Positions 11,325 to 23,140 of a stretch of DNA of 64,000 nt are shown here, piece by piece. The translations under genes were made by a program, and so were the position numbers. The DNA lies in NCBI GenBank assembly GCA_029851415.1, contig CM056741.1:67012282-67076281 (forward strand), in the 5' to 3' direction. The notes beneath the pieces are model-generated. The model did not search any database. It was not told the DNA's origin and saw only the letters and a list, made by a program, of their open reading frames with translations. Source of the stretch: Eretmocerus hayati (Eukaryota; Arthropoda; Insecta; Hymenoptera; Aphelinidae). The first letter of the stretch is position 1. Every line of letters begins with the position of its first letter.

Positions 11325-12251
11325 TACACTACCGGTCAAAAGTTTAAGCTCACCCAAAAATTTTTTTTTCAATTTTGTGAGTTGAACTACTCGGCTCTAT
11401 TTGACCGGAGAGGACTCTTCCGGAGCTCATTTTGAAGGTTTTTTCACGTACTTTAAGATGGCACTATTCATTTTTATCCTTACGGATCGGGATCTTTTCA
11501 ATTTGAGCTTGGAAAAGTGTCAATTTCAACGATTCTTCAGAGAATCTTTTGGCTCCTGCCAATTTGAGCCACATGAATGTTTCAATATGGGAGTTGTGGG
11601 ATACAAAAGTACCAGTCTAGAGCTTCAGAATCCGTTTTTGAACGTTCCTCTACGCCACTTCCAGTCCGAGCTATGACACTTTCTCTGAGGGAAGATTTTT
11701 CGCAAAAACTAGCACCTGGATTCAAAAATGACGAGAAAATTCACTTTTTGGGGCATATTTCAAAGGTTCCTCGTTTCCTTAATCAAGATGTTGATAAAAG
11801 ATGACAGAAATGATGATTATACTTCATAAAAATGCGTCTCTGTATCTCTCTCGAATTGGAATGCTATTTTTTGCGAGAAATCGCCCCTCATAGAAAATGT
11901 CATAGATCGGACTGGAAGTGGCGTAGAAGGACGTTCAAAAACGGATTTTGAAGCTCTAGACTGGTACTTTCATATCCCACAACTTTCATATTGAAACATT
12001 AATGTGGCTCAAATTGGCAGGAGCCAAAAGATTCTCCCAAAAATCGTTGAAATTGACACTTTTCCAAGCTCAAATTGGAAAGATCCCGATCCGTACGGAT
12101 AAAAATGAATTATGCCATCTTAAAATACGTGCAAAAACCTTTAAAATGAGCTCCAGAAGAGTCCTCTACGGTCAAATAGAGCCGAGTAGTTCAACGCACA
12201 AAATCGAAAAAAAATTTTTTGGGTGAGCTTAAACTTTTGACCGGTAGTGTA
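11325..12251. mobile_element. Tc1/mariner-type palindromic element, 0.93 kb
   Basis: TA dinucleotides flank the ends. The left terminus reads CACTACCGGTCAAAAGTTTA and the right terminus is the complement TAAACTTTTGACCGGTAGTG. The inverted arms extend about 370 bases each (to about 11710 and from about 11870), so the element is almost wholly palindromic. It contains short ORFs only (91 codons at 11401, 75 at 11577, 74 at 12002), which mirror each other on the two arms. TA target and a CACTACCGG-type terminus fit the Tc1/mariner superfamily; the element is non-autonomous. Confidence 0.8.
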
Positions 12252-12359
12252 TATTTGAACATTGAACTAACAGAAAAATAATCTTTTGAGATTTGTTCCA
12301 CACCCCCCTGGTGACGGCCCTGGTTGAAATGCTCCGAAATGGCCCATATTGATTCGACT

Positions 12360-12668
12360 CTCGTGTTCGCTTCTGAGAGCGTGTCTCCAATTCAAGCGCA
12401 CGCGATCCCACGGCGCACGACACGGCGCAGGCACACAGGCTCACGCGCCGATGTTTGTTTTTGTTTATAAAGCACTAAAAACTTATTGTTTCACATGCTG
12501 CCGCTAGCTTCGGATGTTGAAATGCTCTCTCAACATCCAAGAGATGGAAAATGTCAACAGGGGCGCTTTGTCAACAAAAACGAATATCGTCGCGTGAGCC
12601 TGTGTGCCTGCGGTGCGCCGTGGGATCGCGTGCGCTTGAATTGGAGACACGCCCTTAATAACACTCGA
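12360..12668. mobile_element. GC-rich inverted-repeat element, ~310 bp
   Basis: The arms contain a perfect 39-base inverted match (12380-12418 against 12614-12652), which begins GCGTGTCTCCAATTCAAGCG. The arms together reach about 115 bases each and enclose a spacer with GTTTTTGTTTATAAAGC-like sequence. The arms are noticeably richer in GC than the surroundings. Well-preserved arms imply that this hairpin is younger than its neighbours or is under constraint. Confidence 0.7.
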
Positions 12669-14049
12669 TAGCTCGCTCGATAGCTAGTGTTATCTTCAAC
12701 ATTCCCGCTCTCGTATTGGAATCTACTATTCTCTACCCATCAATTCCATGAAAATTGCCTATCGATCAGTGAGCGAAAACTTTCAAGTGTCTCCGAGTTT
12801 ATCATCGAGCCCGATTTTGTCAATCCAGGAGAATATTAGATTCAAATCAGAAAAACCCTGTCTAGATTTGAGATGGCAAATGCCAATCGTTTCTATACCT
12901 CTATTATCAAAAGGCACGAACCTTCCACAACTCTCAAAATCACACGCATCTTCATTTTCTCTGTCGGATAGTCATTGCGTTTTCTTTAAAGAATGAAAAA
13001 AAATTGACGTTTTTTAATCAGGCACTGGGTAGGGAAATGGATTGCCCACACAGCATTGGAATATTTCAGGAAAATATTTCAGTGAAATATTTTAATGGAA
13101 TCTTGCAGAAATCTTCCAGAAATATTTCGAGAAATATTTCATAATATTCCGTTGGAATATTCCATAGCAATCTCCCAGGAAGCTCCCAGAAATATTCCAT
13201 GGAATATTACAAACAATGAAACAATCTTTCAGAAACCTCACGCTGAAAGATTCCTGAAAGGTTTCTGACAGATTTCAGTGCAACATTCAAAGAGTTTGAT
13301 TTGGAAATATTTCTGCAATATTGCACGACACTTTTCCAGCAACCTTGCACAAGAAGGTCTCTGGGGGCTCTTCGGAAGTTTTCTGAAAGATTTTTGAGAG
13401 GTTCCTGAGAGCTTCCTGGATAAGATTTCGGTGCAATGTTTCCAAAACATCATCTTCAAACATTTTTGCAATATTTCACTGAGAATCTATCAGCAATATT
13501 GATTCGGAGAAATTCTCAAGAGGTTTCCCAATGGTCCTTGGAAAATTTTTTGCAATATCCCAAAAGTATGGCTTCCATACATTTCATCAATATTCCATTG
13601 ACAATTTCTCAATTTAGGTTATAACGTGAAAACATCTGGGATTTGCTGTAAAAAATTCATCTGCGAGTGAGTAAAAGCTCTTCCAATTCGTTCAAGTTCC
13701 AGAATCTTCCCATCCCTTTGTCTGCAAAAAACTATACTGAATATCATTGAATGTTCTTAAAGGATTTCAGAAAATTAAAACTACAGTAAGAGTCCCGTGC
13801 AATTTCCCAAGAATCCAGACGGAATGTACATAGTAATCTTCCTGAAATATTTCAAAAATACGCTGCTAAATGAGATTAGCAGAATGCTTTCTCTTCGCGA
13901 AATAGTTTAAGAGGTTTACTGAAACTAATAAGAAATTTGCGAAACTGATCAAATTCCAAAATGATGATTGGGATTCCTACAAAATAGTTATATTTTTTAA
14001 TCTAATTTAATTGCATTTCATATCACACTCACAATCCAATGATTGGATC

Positions 14050-16050
14050 CAACCAATCGATGTAGAATGAGGGAAAAGTATCTCTCTAGTCCATTCGAAG
14101 GTGGATAGATTAGTTGTAGAGGGAGATATGAGGATAAAATGAATTTTAGCTGCAATTTCCTTCTAATATTTTGGGTTATTATTACGAGATTCACTTTTAG
14201 GGGAATTAAGACGACCTAAACTGGGGTTTTTCATGGAAGGTATGTAGTCTGCTTGAGGGAAAATTTTGATATAGTTGGTGAGAAGATCATAAAAATGGAG
14301 TTTTTAAAAAAAAATTTGGATTTTTCGGGAATAAATTGGATTTTGAATGTATTTAAAAGGATTTTGAACAATACGGTATCAACTAATCGATTTAGAACGA
14401 TGAAAAAGTATAAACTTAGTTGAGTAAAATTTGTATAAGGTAAGTGTACCCAACTTGCCTCTGTACCCAACTTGCCCCCATAAGCCGATCTCGGGGATGG
14501 GCGATCCTTGGCCTCCCGGAAATTTTTTTTCACGTTTGTTAAGTTAAAATATGAGAAAGTAAGTAGTTTGCGTCGACCCCGAATCATTCCCACGTTCTCC
14601 AGAAAATCTAAAGTGACTTTTCTATTTTTTGTGATTGCTTAGCTAAGAAATCGAGGAGGAAATCGCCTTCAGTAAAATCGGCGCCAGATTTTTTGAGTTC
14701 AACCAATCTTGACGAATCTTAGCGCATTCGATTCCTTGTTTCAAGACCTTCAAAACCCATTTTACAAAATTGCAAAATTTGAATATGGAGCTGTTTTATG
14801 TGCAAAACACGGAGACGATTTGTAAACAAGGATGCCAACATCGGAGTGTACCTAACATGCCCCCATACGTTTATCTCGAAAGGACATGCAGAACGACTTT
14901 TTCCACCACTCAGAACGTGTTTATCACGTCAAAATGAGTCAGAAATAGTGTTTCGAACCACCGAAAAGCTCCAAATGTGCGTGCACGGCGATAAAAACAC
15001 TTTATCGCCGATTTCCATCATTTATTTCGGAAGAATTGCGACAGTTCGGCTCCAATTGATCCAAATTGGACGTAGTTTAGTGCATTTTAAAGGTCTTTAA
15101 ACAAGCTTCAAAATGAGCTGAAGCACGTTGAAAATCGTTGAAGTGAACCAAAATTATTAAGAAGAAGGCTTAATAGGGGCAAGTTGGGTACACACTTTTG
15201 TAAACTCGCAAAAATCACCTTTTGGGAGAATTAAAACAGTTTTGCTCCAGTTGGTTCAAATTGAATGTACCTTGACCTATTTTGAAGGTCTTGAGACAAG
15301 CTTTAAAATGGGCTAAGATACGTTGGAAAATATGGAGATGGGCCAAAGTTATTAAGAAAATGGCTTAATGGGGGCAAGTTGGGTACACTGACCTTATATT
15401 AGTTTAGGGGCTGGGTAATAGCGGAAAATGAATTTTAGATGCGATTTCCTTCTAATATTTTGAGTTATCATAAGGAGATTGCCTTTTAGGGGAATTCAGA
15501 TGACCTAAACTAGGGTTTTCCATGGAATATATGTAGTATGGTTGAGGGCAAATTTTAATATAGTTGGTGTAAGGATTATAAAAATGGAGTATTTTGGAAA
15601 AATTTGGATTTTTCGGGAATAAATCGGATTTTGAATGTATTAAAACGGATTTTGAGAGAATTCGGTATCAACCAATCGATTAAGAACGATGAAAAAGTAT
15701 CAACTTAGTTGAGTAAAATTTGAATAAAGTAATTTAGAGGAGAGATATGAGGAAAGTATGAATATTGAAAAGAATATTTTTGTATATTTTGAGTTATTTT
15801 TTTGAGGAAAATAGTTATCGGGATTTGGGCTACCTAAAGTGAGGTTTTTTCAGCAAAACGTGTAATTTGGTTAAAACAGAATTTCGATAGAATAGGTCTA
15901 AACATGCTCAAATTGCTGTTTTTGTTGGAAATTTTGGTTTTTTTATAAAAATTTACGTTGATGGAGTTTGAATGGAATTTCGGTATTAACCAAAAGATAG
16001 ATTGAGCCAAAAAAACCATAGCCTAGGTAATCAAAATTGGGGTAAGGTGA
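14050..16050. repeat. Tandem array of ~320-330 bp units, interrupted by a transposon
   Basis: Units start near 14119, 15407 and 15737, with a partial earlier unit ending at 14118. Each contains AATTTYCTTCTAATATTTTG-like sequence, a CCTAAACTRGGGTTTTYCATGGAA segment, CATAAAAATGGAG and an ending like AACTTAGTTGAGTAAAATTTG. The first two full units are close relatives; the third is more diverged. The transposon at 14436-15396 separates the first and second unit. Confidence 0.75.
14436..15396. mobile_element. TA-flanked 0.96-kb DNA transposon, copy 2 (reverse orientation)
   Basis: This is the same element as 6791-7748 and 44855-45815 in opposite orientation: TA then AGGTAAGTGTACCCAACTTG on the left and CACTGACCT then TA on the right. 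The shared ORF lies on the plus strand here (14798-15100, 100 codons) and is closely similar to those in copies 1 and 3. The insertion site can be checked against the neighbouring tandem unit, which reads continuously across the corresponding TA. Confidence 0.85.
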
Positions 16051-16248
16051 AGTTAGAAAGAGCTATTTTAGTATGAAAGTACACAATTTCAGCGATTTTA
16101 CCTCAAAAAACGTTTAAATCAGATTCGATTTGGAGAGGAGACCAGACAAATCACTGGTCTCATCTCTGAGTGATTCTCTACAACTTGTAGAAAAGCAAAA
16201 ATCGATAAAGTGGAGTGTAGAAGAGAAAGCGTGGCGCAAAAAAAACAA

Positions 16249-16277
16249 CACACATACACACACACACAGACACAGAC
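16249..16277. repeat. (CA)n microsatellite
   Basis: A run of CA dinucleotides with a few T and G interruptions follows an A-rich stretch. The ORFs reading through it (16130-16351 plus, 16178-16570 minus) encode repetitive His-Thr or Cys-Val and are not genes. Confidence 0.85.
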
Positions 16278-16886
16278 AAAGGGCCGGAGTGATGAGTCAC
16301 TGGGGGGTTTTTAAGGATTATAAAGAGAAAAGTGTTACTTACAATCGTTAGATTTTGGCGAGAGGAATAAGATGGTTGAAGCACTTTTGTGATAAGATGA
16401 ATAATGTTGAAGAAAATATTGAGTTGAATGGAAAAATTGATCAAAAATTTGCTGTGCCGAAAACAAAGCTTTCTCTTTAGAGAAAGCAATATTGTAAGGA
16501 AGGAATCTTCCCTGAACGATTCCAGAAATATTTCATGGAAGATTCGAGAAGTATTTCCAACCGCAGACATAATGTTGCCAGGAATCTTTCATGAGATATT
16601 TCAGAAATATTCCATGGATGATTCCCAGGAGTATTCCCGACCGCGGACATAACTATATTCCCGAAAGGTTTCAATGATATCTCCCAGAGATCTTCCATTG
16701 AAAGATTCCTGAAACATTCCTGACAATCTTACAGTAACGTTCCAGTGAAATATTTCAATGTAATATTTCTGGAAGATTTCTGCAAGATTCCCTGGAATCT
16801 TCCCATGAAATCTTCCAGAAAGATTCCCAGTCACGGACATAACTATATTCCTGGAATATTCCTGAAAGATTCCCATGCTGTGTGGG

Positions 16887-18370
16887 TGGGCAGCCCTAAG
16901 TCAGGGTGGCCGCATCAAACCGGATAGGGAGCTGATCAGGAACGAAACGCACGCCCAGATCTCGATATGGGTGACTATGAGATAACTTAGGTATTTCGAG
17001 GGCAAAAACGGCGGGGGTCGGGATTTGGACCAAAAATTGACTAGTTGAAATATAGCTGCAATCTGACTGCTCATAGGTGTTTTCCAATCTATCTGACATC
17101 CAAAAACAATTCCCAGACGGGCATGAACACAAGTCAATCTATGTAAAAGTTATGAGCAGTTTTCGATATTTTTTTTGCCACGGTAAGGGCATTTTGGCAT
17201 GGAAAGTGATCTCAAAGGTGTAAATCGAAACGGATCGTTTTTTTCGAATAGGTGACCCATTTTTACGGTAAGAGTAGACTGTAAAAAAAATTCTGGACCT
17301 TGACGTTGCATAGTGTTCGAGTGGCATTTCTTATTATGCAACGGAAAAATTGTCCATAAATCATCGCGTGGGAAGCTGTTCACGTATTTCATCATTCTGC
17401 TGGTGGTAGTATTTTGTTTTTTGGTGTATTAGGAATCAATCGCCGCCGCTGTAGAGCCGTTTGAATCGATTCGCTGACCCGGAGTCGAATTATCGAGGAG
17501 CATTCGAAAAATTTGCAAAATTCCAGGACAGAATGTCGGCTGTGTTTTGACTATTTTGAAGTGAGACTTGGTACTCGATTTGTACATACATGATATCACC
17601 TTTTTATAGCTCAACTTTGATGTTTGAGTGGTCCGAAACCGAGATTGAACGAATATCTCGGTAAACTACACGATTGAAATGTGCAACTCCAGTCAACTCC
17701 AGTTTAGGACATGCCACGGTAAGGACATTTTGACCACTCTTGGTAAGCCCAGGTCCACATTAAACTCATATCCGCTCCCGGAACTATCGGGACATCTTCA
17801 TTTCAATAGAATACACTACATATCATCGTTAGACTCGTCATATTTGGTCATTTAATATGAATGCGAGGTCAGGACATCAAATGCATAAGTAATCTCAGGA
17901 TCACCCACATCTGGACAGGGGCCCTACAGGGTTCAGGGCTATCCGGATAGGGAGGGAGCTGATCAAAGCCCTACGTATACAAGTCCCAAATCACACGGAC
18001 AGAAAAATATCGAACGGACCGGTAAGCACCACGCGTCCAGCCAATCAGAGAGCTCCGTTGCCGTTTCGGCCGGATCTTTTCCAATTTTTTTTTCCGGTCA
18101 TGTAATTTCACCCTAAGTTTCCGATCGGGAGGTGAGATAGAAAAATCTGCCATGACTGCCATTATGAACGATAGTGAAAAAACATATCCGATAACGCTCG
18201 AAAATGAGGTAAAAATTGCCTTTCTTTGCATTTCAATGGGTTAATCTTGAATTGACCTTCAGAGTTAATTTCAGCCTGCTCTGGAAACAGCACAGACATG
18301 TGTCGTATTTTCAAATGAAGGAGGACTTGGTTTTTTAGAGAGTTTTCACTTTTTGTATCAAAATAATGCA
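16887..18370. other. Intergenic; weak internal similarities, no gene
   Basis: A GGATAGGGAGCTGATCA phrase occurs near 16922 and, as GGATAGGGAGGGAGCTGATCA, near 17955. TGCCACGGTAAGG occurs near 17176 and 17709. These direct matches suggest a decayed duplicated repeat. The ORFs here are short and overlap on both strands, and I recognise none. The right end approaches the 3' end of the HSD17B4 gene; an ATTAAA on the minus strand near 18371-18376 is a possible poly(A) signal. Confidence 0.35.
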
Positions 18371-18759
18371 TTTAATTTATGAAATATTCAAAATCTAGGA
18401 ATGTAGTGAATTTTTATTCTATCAAACAGTCAATTCTTTTGCTTTGGTAGGGATGCTCAGTAACCAGCAATAGCTATCTCAATTGGAACAGAAACTCATG
18501 TGATTATAATTAAATAATAACATTTATCAAAACATGAATATAACACGTGTTCCAAACCACTGTTTCTAACAAAATTTTACAATTGTGCCCCATAATTGTC
18601 ATTCCCGCCCCATTTGATCAACCATTTTCATAAGCACATATGAAGGAATGATTCAGCACATATAAACAAAAATAACAAACTTAATAGTATAATATAAAAA
18701 CCTTCCGAGTCACTCCCAAACCCATATTACTTAAATGTACAATTCTACTCATTAACATA

Positions 18760-21700
18760 TTACAGCTTTGGTTTGTTTGCGTCAATCAGCGATTTCAACT
18801 TCTGTGTTAACATGATGTTTCCTTTAATCTTGAGTTTGCCTTTCATGAAAGCCATCTGAGGGTTCATTTTTCCAAGTGCCTGAAAATCGAATGTTTTGGT
18901 TCAGAAATCATGTGACCTATTTTATATCTCAAATTATGAACAAACATTACCAATTGAATCATATCTTTGTCATCAATTGTGAGAGTAGTGTCAACCTTTC
19001 CTTCTGGCTTTCCCTTGTAGACTACACCTTTCTTAAGATCTAGAGCTGGAAAAGAAACATTTATTATTTAGGATACTCAGAGTGACATTAGATTTTATTG
19101 GTTAAAAATGAATAGTTTCCACAACCCTGATTGAGATGACAAGGGAATACGAATGATAAATACAGAAACTTTCAGATTACAGCTGTGAATATCTGAATCT
19201 GATCCATGGTCAGTCCTACCACACTTAACTCTAATCATACAGATGAATAGCTCAAAAATGAAGTCTATCAAAATAAAATATAATTCAAAAATGTTGAGAA
19301 TGCAATCTGTAATCAAACATGAAGTCATCAGGAAGGTGAAGTATAAGAAAGAATTACTCTATATGTATTGAACAAACAGATTTCTCATTCAAAGTTTTTC
19401 ATCAACAAAATCACTAGAAAAAGTTGAGTATACTCACTCCAGTCAACTTGAGGCTCTCCATTGGCAGTAATAACATAATGAAACACTCCATTGATCTTCT
19501 TCACTTGCTCTGGATGAGACTTCACATAATCAGACATTTGAGCAAACACTGCATCGCTCTCTAGATTCTTTGCAGCAGAGCACACATTTGATCTGATGGG
19601 AGAACTTCTGATGTCTTTTAAATCTACATATGCACCGGTGAGTACATTGCTATTATTTTCAACCGCTGTGGTTTGGAAATGGATTCTATTCCCATTACGC
19701 CACATGTCTGTACGTAATGTTTGTCCAGGTAAAACTGGTTTAGCAAATCGAACCTGCATGGAAGATAAGTAAGGGTGATTAATTGAATGATGTTGATAGG
19801 CTCCATGAACATAAGTATGACGTCTTCAAGAGAGGTACTACTACATCTCAATTGTTCTCAGAAATTTGTGAGTAATTTGAGCATGTGAGTGAATGTGAAA
19901 ATATAGAGATGAGAACAGTGAACAAATACTCACAAGAACTAACTATTGCAGACTCAATATATTGATTCAAGCAATCTATAGAGCAAAGGGGCCGCAATAA
20001 ATAGGCAGAGGTTATAATTTAATGGCTTACTCATCGCCTGTATATCCCCACTGCACAAAACTTTCCCTAACTTGACCTTGTCGCGACAGTGCGCGCGCGC
20101 GGATCACCGAATCACTCGTTCAAAAAGTACGTATGCCATGTGTATGCATTAAACATGATCAACTATTTACATATGTAATTAAAGTTCAGAGGGTCAAAGT
20201 GTTATTTTTAGTTCAACTCAATGTTCAGAAAAAATTAAAGAAAAAACATGATTTGAGAAAAGGAAGCCTTCATCAATCATTGGATTTTCTTAATGATTTT
20301 TTACATTATTGGGAATAAAAATGTGACTACACCCAGAAGAACAAGTTAATTGAAATGCCAACATTTGAAACAAGAAATCTATAAATCGATTGCCTAGATT
20401 AGATTTATGATTAATTAATCATTGCTTGCCTTCATTGCTTTGAACAGACTTGAATCTCCATCTGCAAATGTCTGTAGTACATGACGAATTGAGAAACCAA
20501 GTGTACACAGGCCATGGAGGATAGGCGTTGAGTACCCTGCCATGGATGCAAAGCTATCATCCATATGGAGTGGATTATAATCCCCGCTTAATCTGTACAG
20601 AGCGGCCTGTAAAAAAGTCGACACTGAATATATAGCGTCTAAACGCTTCTTTTTATACTAAATTATGGAACTTTCTAAATATCAAAGAGACTCTGGTTAA
20701 TCATGAAATAGAAAGCATGTTTAATATTTACTTGATCTTGACTTGTTTTCTGAGTTACTGATGCACATGGTTTTCTTGTAGGAGGGTCAATGCATGGCAC
20801 AGCGTGAGATGAATTTCGTGGTCCTCCAAACCCACCAGATCCAACAGCAAAGGCTGCCATTTGACTTGTTGCAAGCTTATCTCCAGTAGCAACATCATAG
20901 GTTTCATCTATTGAGGAATGGAAATCCACATGTGAAGAGGAGAGTTATCAATAGTTTCTGATTATCAGATAATAGTCATGAGCAGTTTGTAACAATTACA
21001 TTGGACAACGATGAGAGCTCCTTTGCCTTTATCCAACACTTCTAGTACTTTGAAACGACTTTCTACACTTCCTTCTGCTGGTAACTTCTTGTGGATCTCC
21101 AAGTACTGCTCTCCATGTAAAATCTACAAATCGATTTTTATAAATATAATTGCTTATTAAAGTAAATTTGGCAAACAGGTATTGCTAAATACTCGTGAGA
21201 GATCTAGCTGCATTCCAGGGACTCCATCTTGTAACAGATTCGTTGACATACAACCCATTGGTCCAAAAGTGACATAGTAGGTGGGTAACAGAGAAAAGTC
21301 GTCGTGATTTTCATACAGATATCGGATGTCACGTGGTTCTTGTCTGGTTGCACCAACTAAATGGATAGAGATTGTGATTTAAGTTCAATCCACTAGACAA
21401 TTGAGTATATCAGATTCATGCTTTAAGAGTGAAAGCAGGAGATCAAATAGTGCAGATATAATACCTCCAAGAGCATACAGGATTGCGTCACGAAAATTGT
21501 ATTTTGTGTGTAAAATCATCTCCTGTAGGAAAGAACCATCATTATCAAAAGTTCACATCGAATTCTAAATCACAACTAAAAACAAAACTCACTTTCTGAG
21601 AAGATGATTCACGAGACTTCAAAGCTTCCAAGGTTGTCATAATTTCTCCGGTAACTTCCTGAAATAAAAAAGTTCAACCGTCAAGTTAGAGCGTGATATA

Positions 21701-23140
21701 TAAATTCTAGATACTTGATTTCTGTTCAAGGATCCATGACACTTGAGTCAAACTGATCACTAACAGCTCTTTGAAAACAGAACTTACTTGGATCGAGCCA
21801 TATCTCTTTGCATTTTGCATATTAGTAACAGATGACCAATTGTCTCTTACAGCCTCTGGCGAGACTAAATCGTTTACATTTTTCCTCAACATAAAACCAT
21901 CCGATCGAACTATGTGACCTTGAAACAAAAAAGGTTTATTAGGACTTCCACATCATTACATCTAGTTGAATGATAACCTCCAACTCATGCTCAACAAACA
22001 TTTTCCTGCCCAGCCTATTGCTGATTCGATGATAGATCCATTTTCCATGCAATCATCATGGCATAACCAAGCAACCACAGGAGCAATAAACTCAGGTTTG
22101 AGGTGTTCAAAGAAATCTGAAATAGTTGAAAGAGTAGGTATGAGTTGAGAATTACTAACATTATGAGGTAATTAAAAAAACCATTCTCAACCTGGTGGGA
22201 CAATGTCCTCAGTTAACCTGGATCCAGCAGTTGGAACTATTACATTTGTATGAATATTATTCTTTACTCCTTCAATGGCCAAAGTATTTGCCAACCCCAC
22301 CAGCCCCATTTTAGCTGCACTGTAATTTGCTTGACCAAAGTTACCATAAAGACCACTGTTACTAGAAGTTAATATGACTCTTCCAAACTTTTGTTCTCTA
22401 AAGTAAGGCCAAGCAGCTTTTGTTGTTCTCATTGAACCTTTTAAATGGACATCATGGATGAGATCTGAAACAGTACAAACATTCATGAAACTGTAAGAAA
22501 ATATGCACTGGAGTATGAGTAGCCAATATTAAATATCTCACACTCATGAAAGTATCTGCACAGTTATTTCAAAAACTCACCCCAGTCTTTGTCGGACATT
22601 TTTACAAAAGATTTATCTCTTAGAATACCAGCATTATTTATAACAATGTCCACGCGCCCAAAAGCGTCTATTGCAGTCTTCACTATCTTATCACCATCAA
22701 GTACATTGTCATAATTTGCAACTGCTTTCCCACCTACAAATTCAATCGTTGAAGAAATCATTGGATCTGCCTTTCTAGTTGATCAAGTAGAAGTATGTCC
22801 ACTACCTGCTCTGCGTATTTCCTCAACCACAGTATCAGCAACTTTTGTGCTACTTCCATCTCCGTGTCGACTTCCACCCAAATCATTCACCACAACACTT
22901 GCTCCTCTTGAACCAAATAACAAAGCATAGGCTCGACCAAGTCCTGAAAGAAAATTTCAATTAATGTGACTTTGAGTCATTAGGAATAAATGAAATTTTG
23001 TGTGATGTCATCAAATTCGGCGTGTATTGGAAGTAAATTCGTCTGACTGTAATGATTGTGCAATATATCTCGAGTGTACCTGCTCCAGCACCCGTAACAA
23101 TAACAACACGGCCGTCGAACCTCAAATTATTAGTCACCAT
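18760..23140 (-). CDS. HSD17B4: Peroxisomal multifunctional enzyme type 2 (17-beta-HSD4), complete, 15 exons
   Basis: This enzyme performs the second and third steps of peroxisomal beta-oxidation of very-long-chain and branched acyl-CoAs. The exons, transcribed leftward, are 23140-23080, 22943-22806, 22733-22581, 22464-22192, 22116-22000, 21918-21788, 21658-21593, 21522-21465, 21356-21193, 21123-21000, 20907-20732, 20606-20430, 19753-19438, 19045-18951 and 18879-18760. They sum to 2169 bases (722 residues) in unbroken phase. The SDR domain comes first: TGAGAGLGR at 16-24, NNAG, and the active-site YSAAK with Tyr165 and Lys169. Hydratase-2 has GDYNPLHMD at about 495-503 with catalytic Asp and His. 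A C-terminal SCP2 domain follows and ends PKL, a peroxisomal targeting signal variant. The start is the ATG at 23140; upstream codons lack an ATG. Exon 12 ends with a GC donor (AAG/GCAAGC). As I recall, Drosophila Mfe2 lacks the SCP2 domain. Confidence 0.96.
20084..20102. repeat. Short (CG)n-like run in HSD17B4 intron 12
   Basis: A GCGACAGTGCGCGCGCGCGG segment stands out in the otherwise AT-rich 676-base intron between exons 12 and 13. Alternating purine-pyrimidine runs of this kind can form Z-DNA; nothing here shows a function. Confidence 0.4.

Larger units (their letters stand above)
13045..16886. mobile_element. Foldback-like composite element 2 (3.8 kb)
   Basis: The ends are perfect 12-base inverted repeats, CCCACACAGCAT at 13045 and ATGCTGTGTGGG at 16875. 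They are followed inward by degenerate GGAATATTTCAGGAAAATAT-type subrepeats (13055-13620 and, inverted, 16490-16875). Both ends match those of the element at 4941-7844. The interior differs: it holds a ~320-330 bp tandem array (14050-16050) into which TA-flanked transposon copy 2 has inserted. I see no transposase. Similarity to FB/Galileo elements is inference from the architecture. Confidence 0.6.

Noticed and set aside
16130..16570. ORFs containing Thr-His or Cys-Val repeats
   Set aside because: They are translations of the (CA)n microsatellite.
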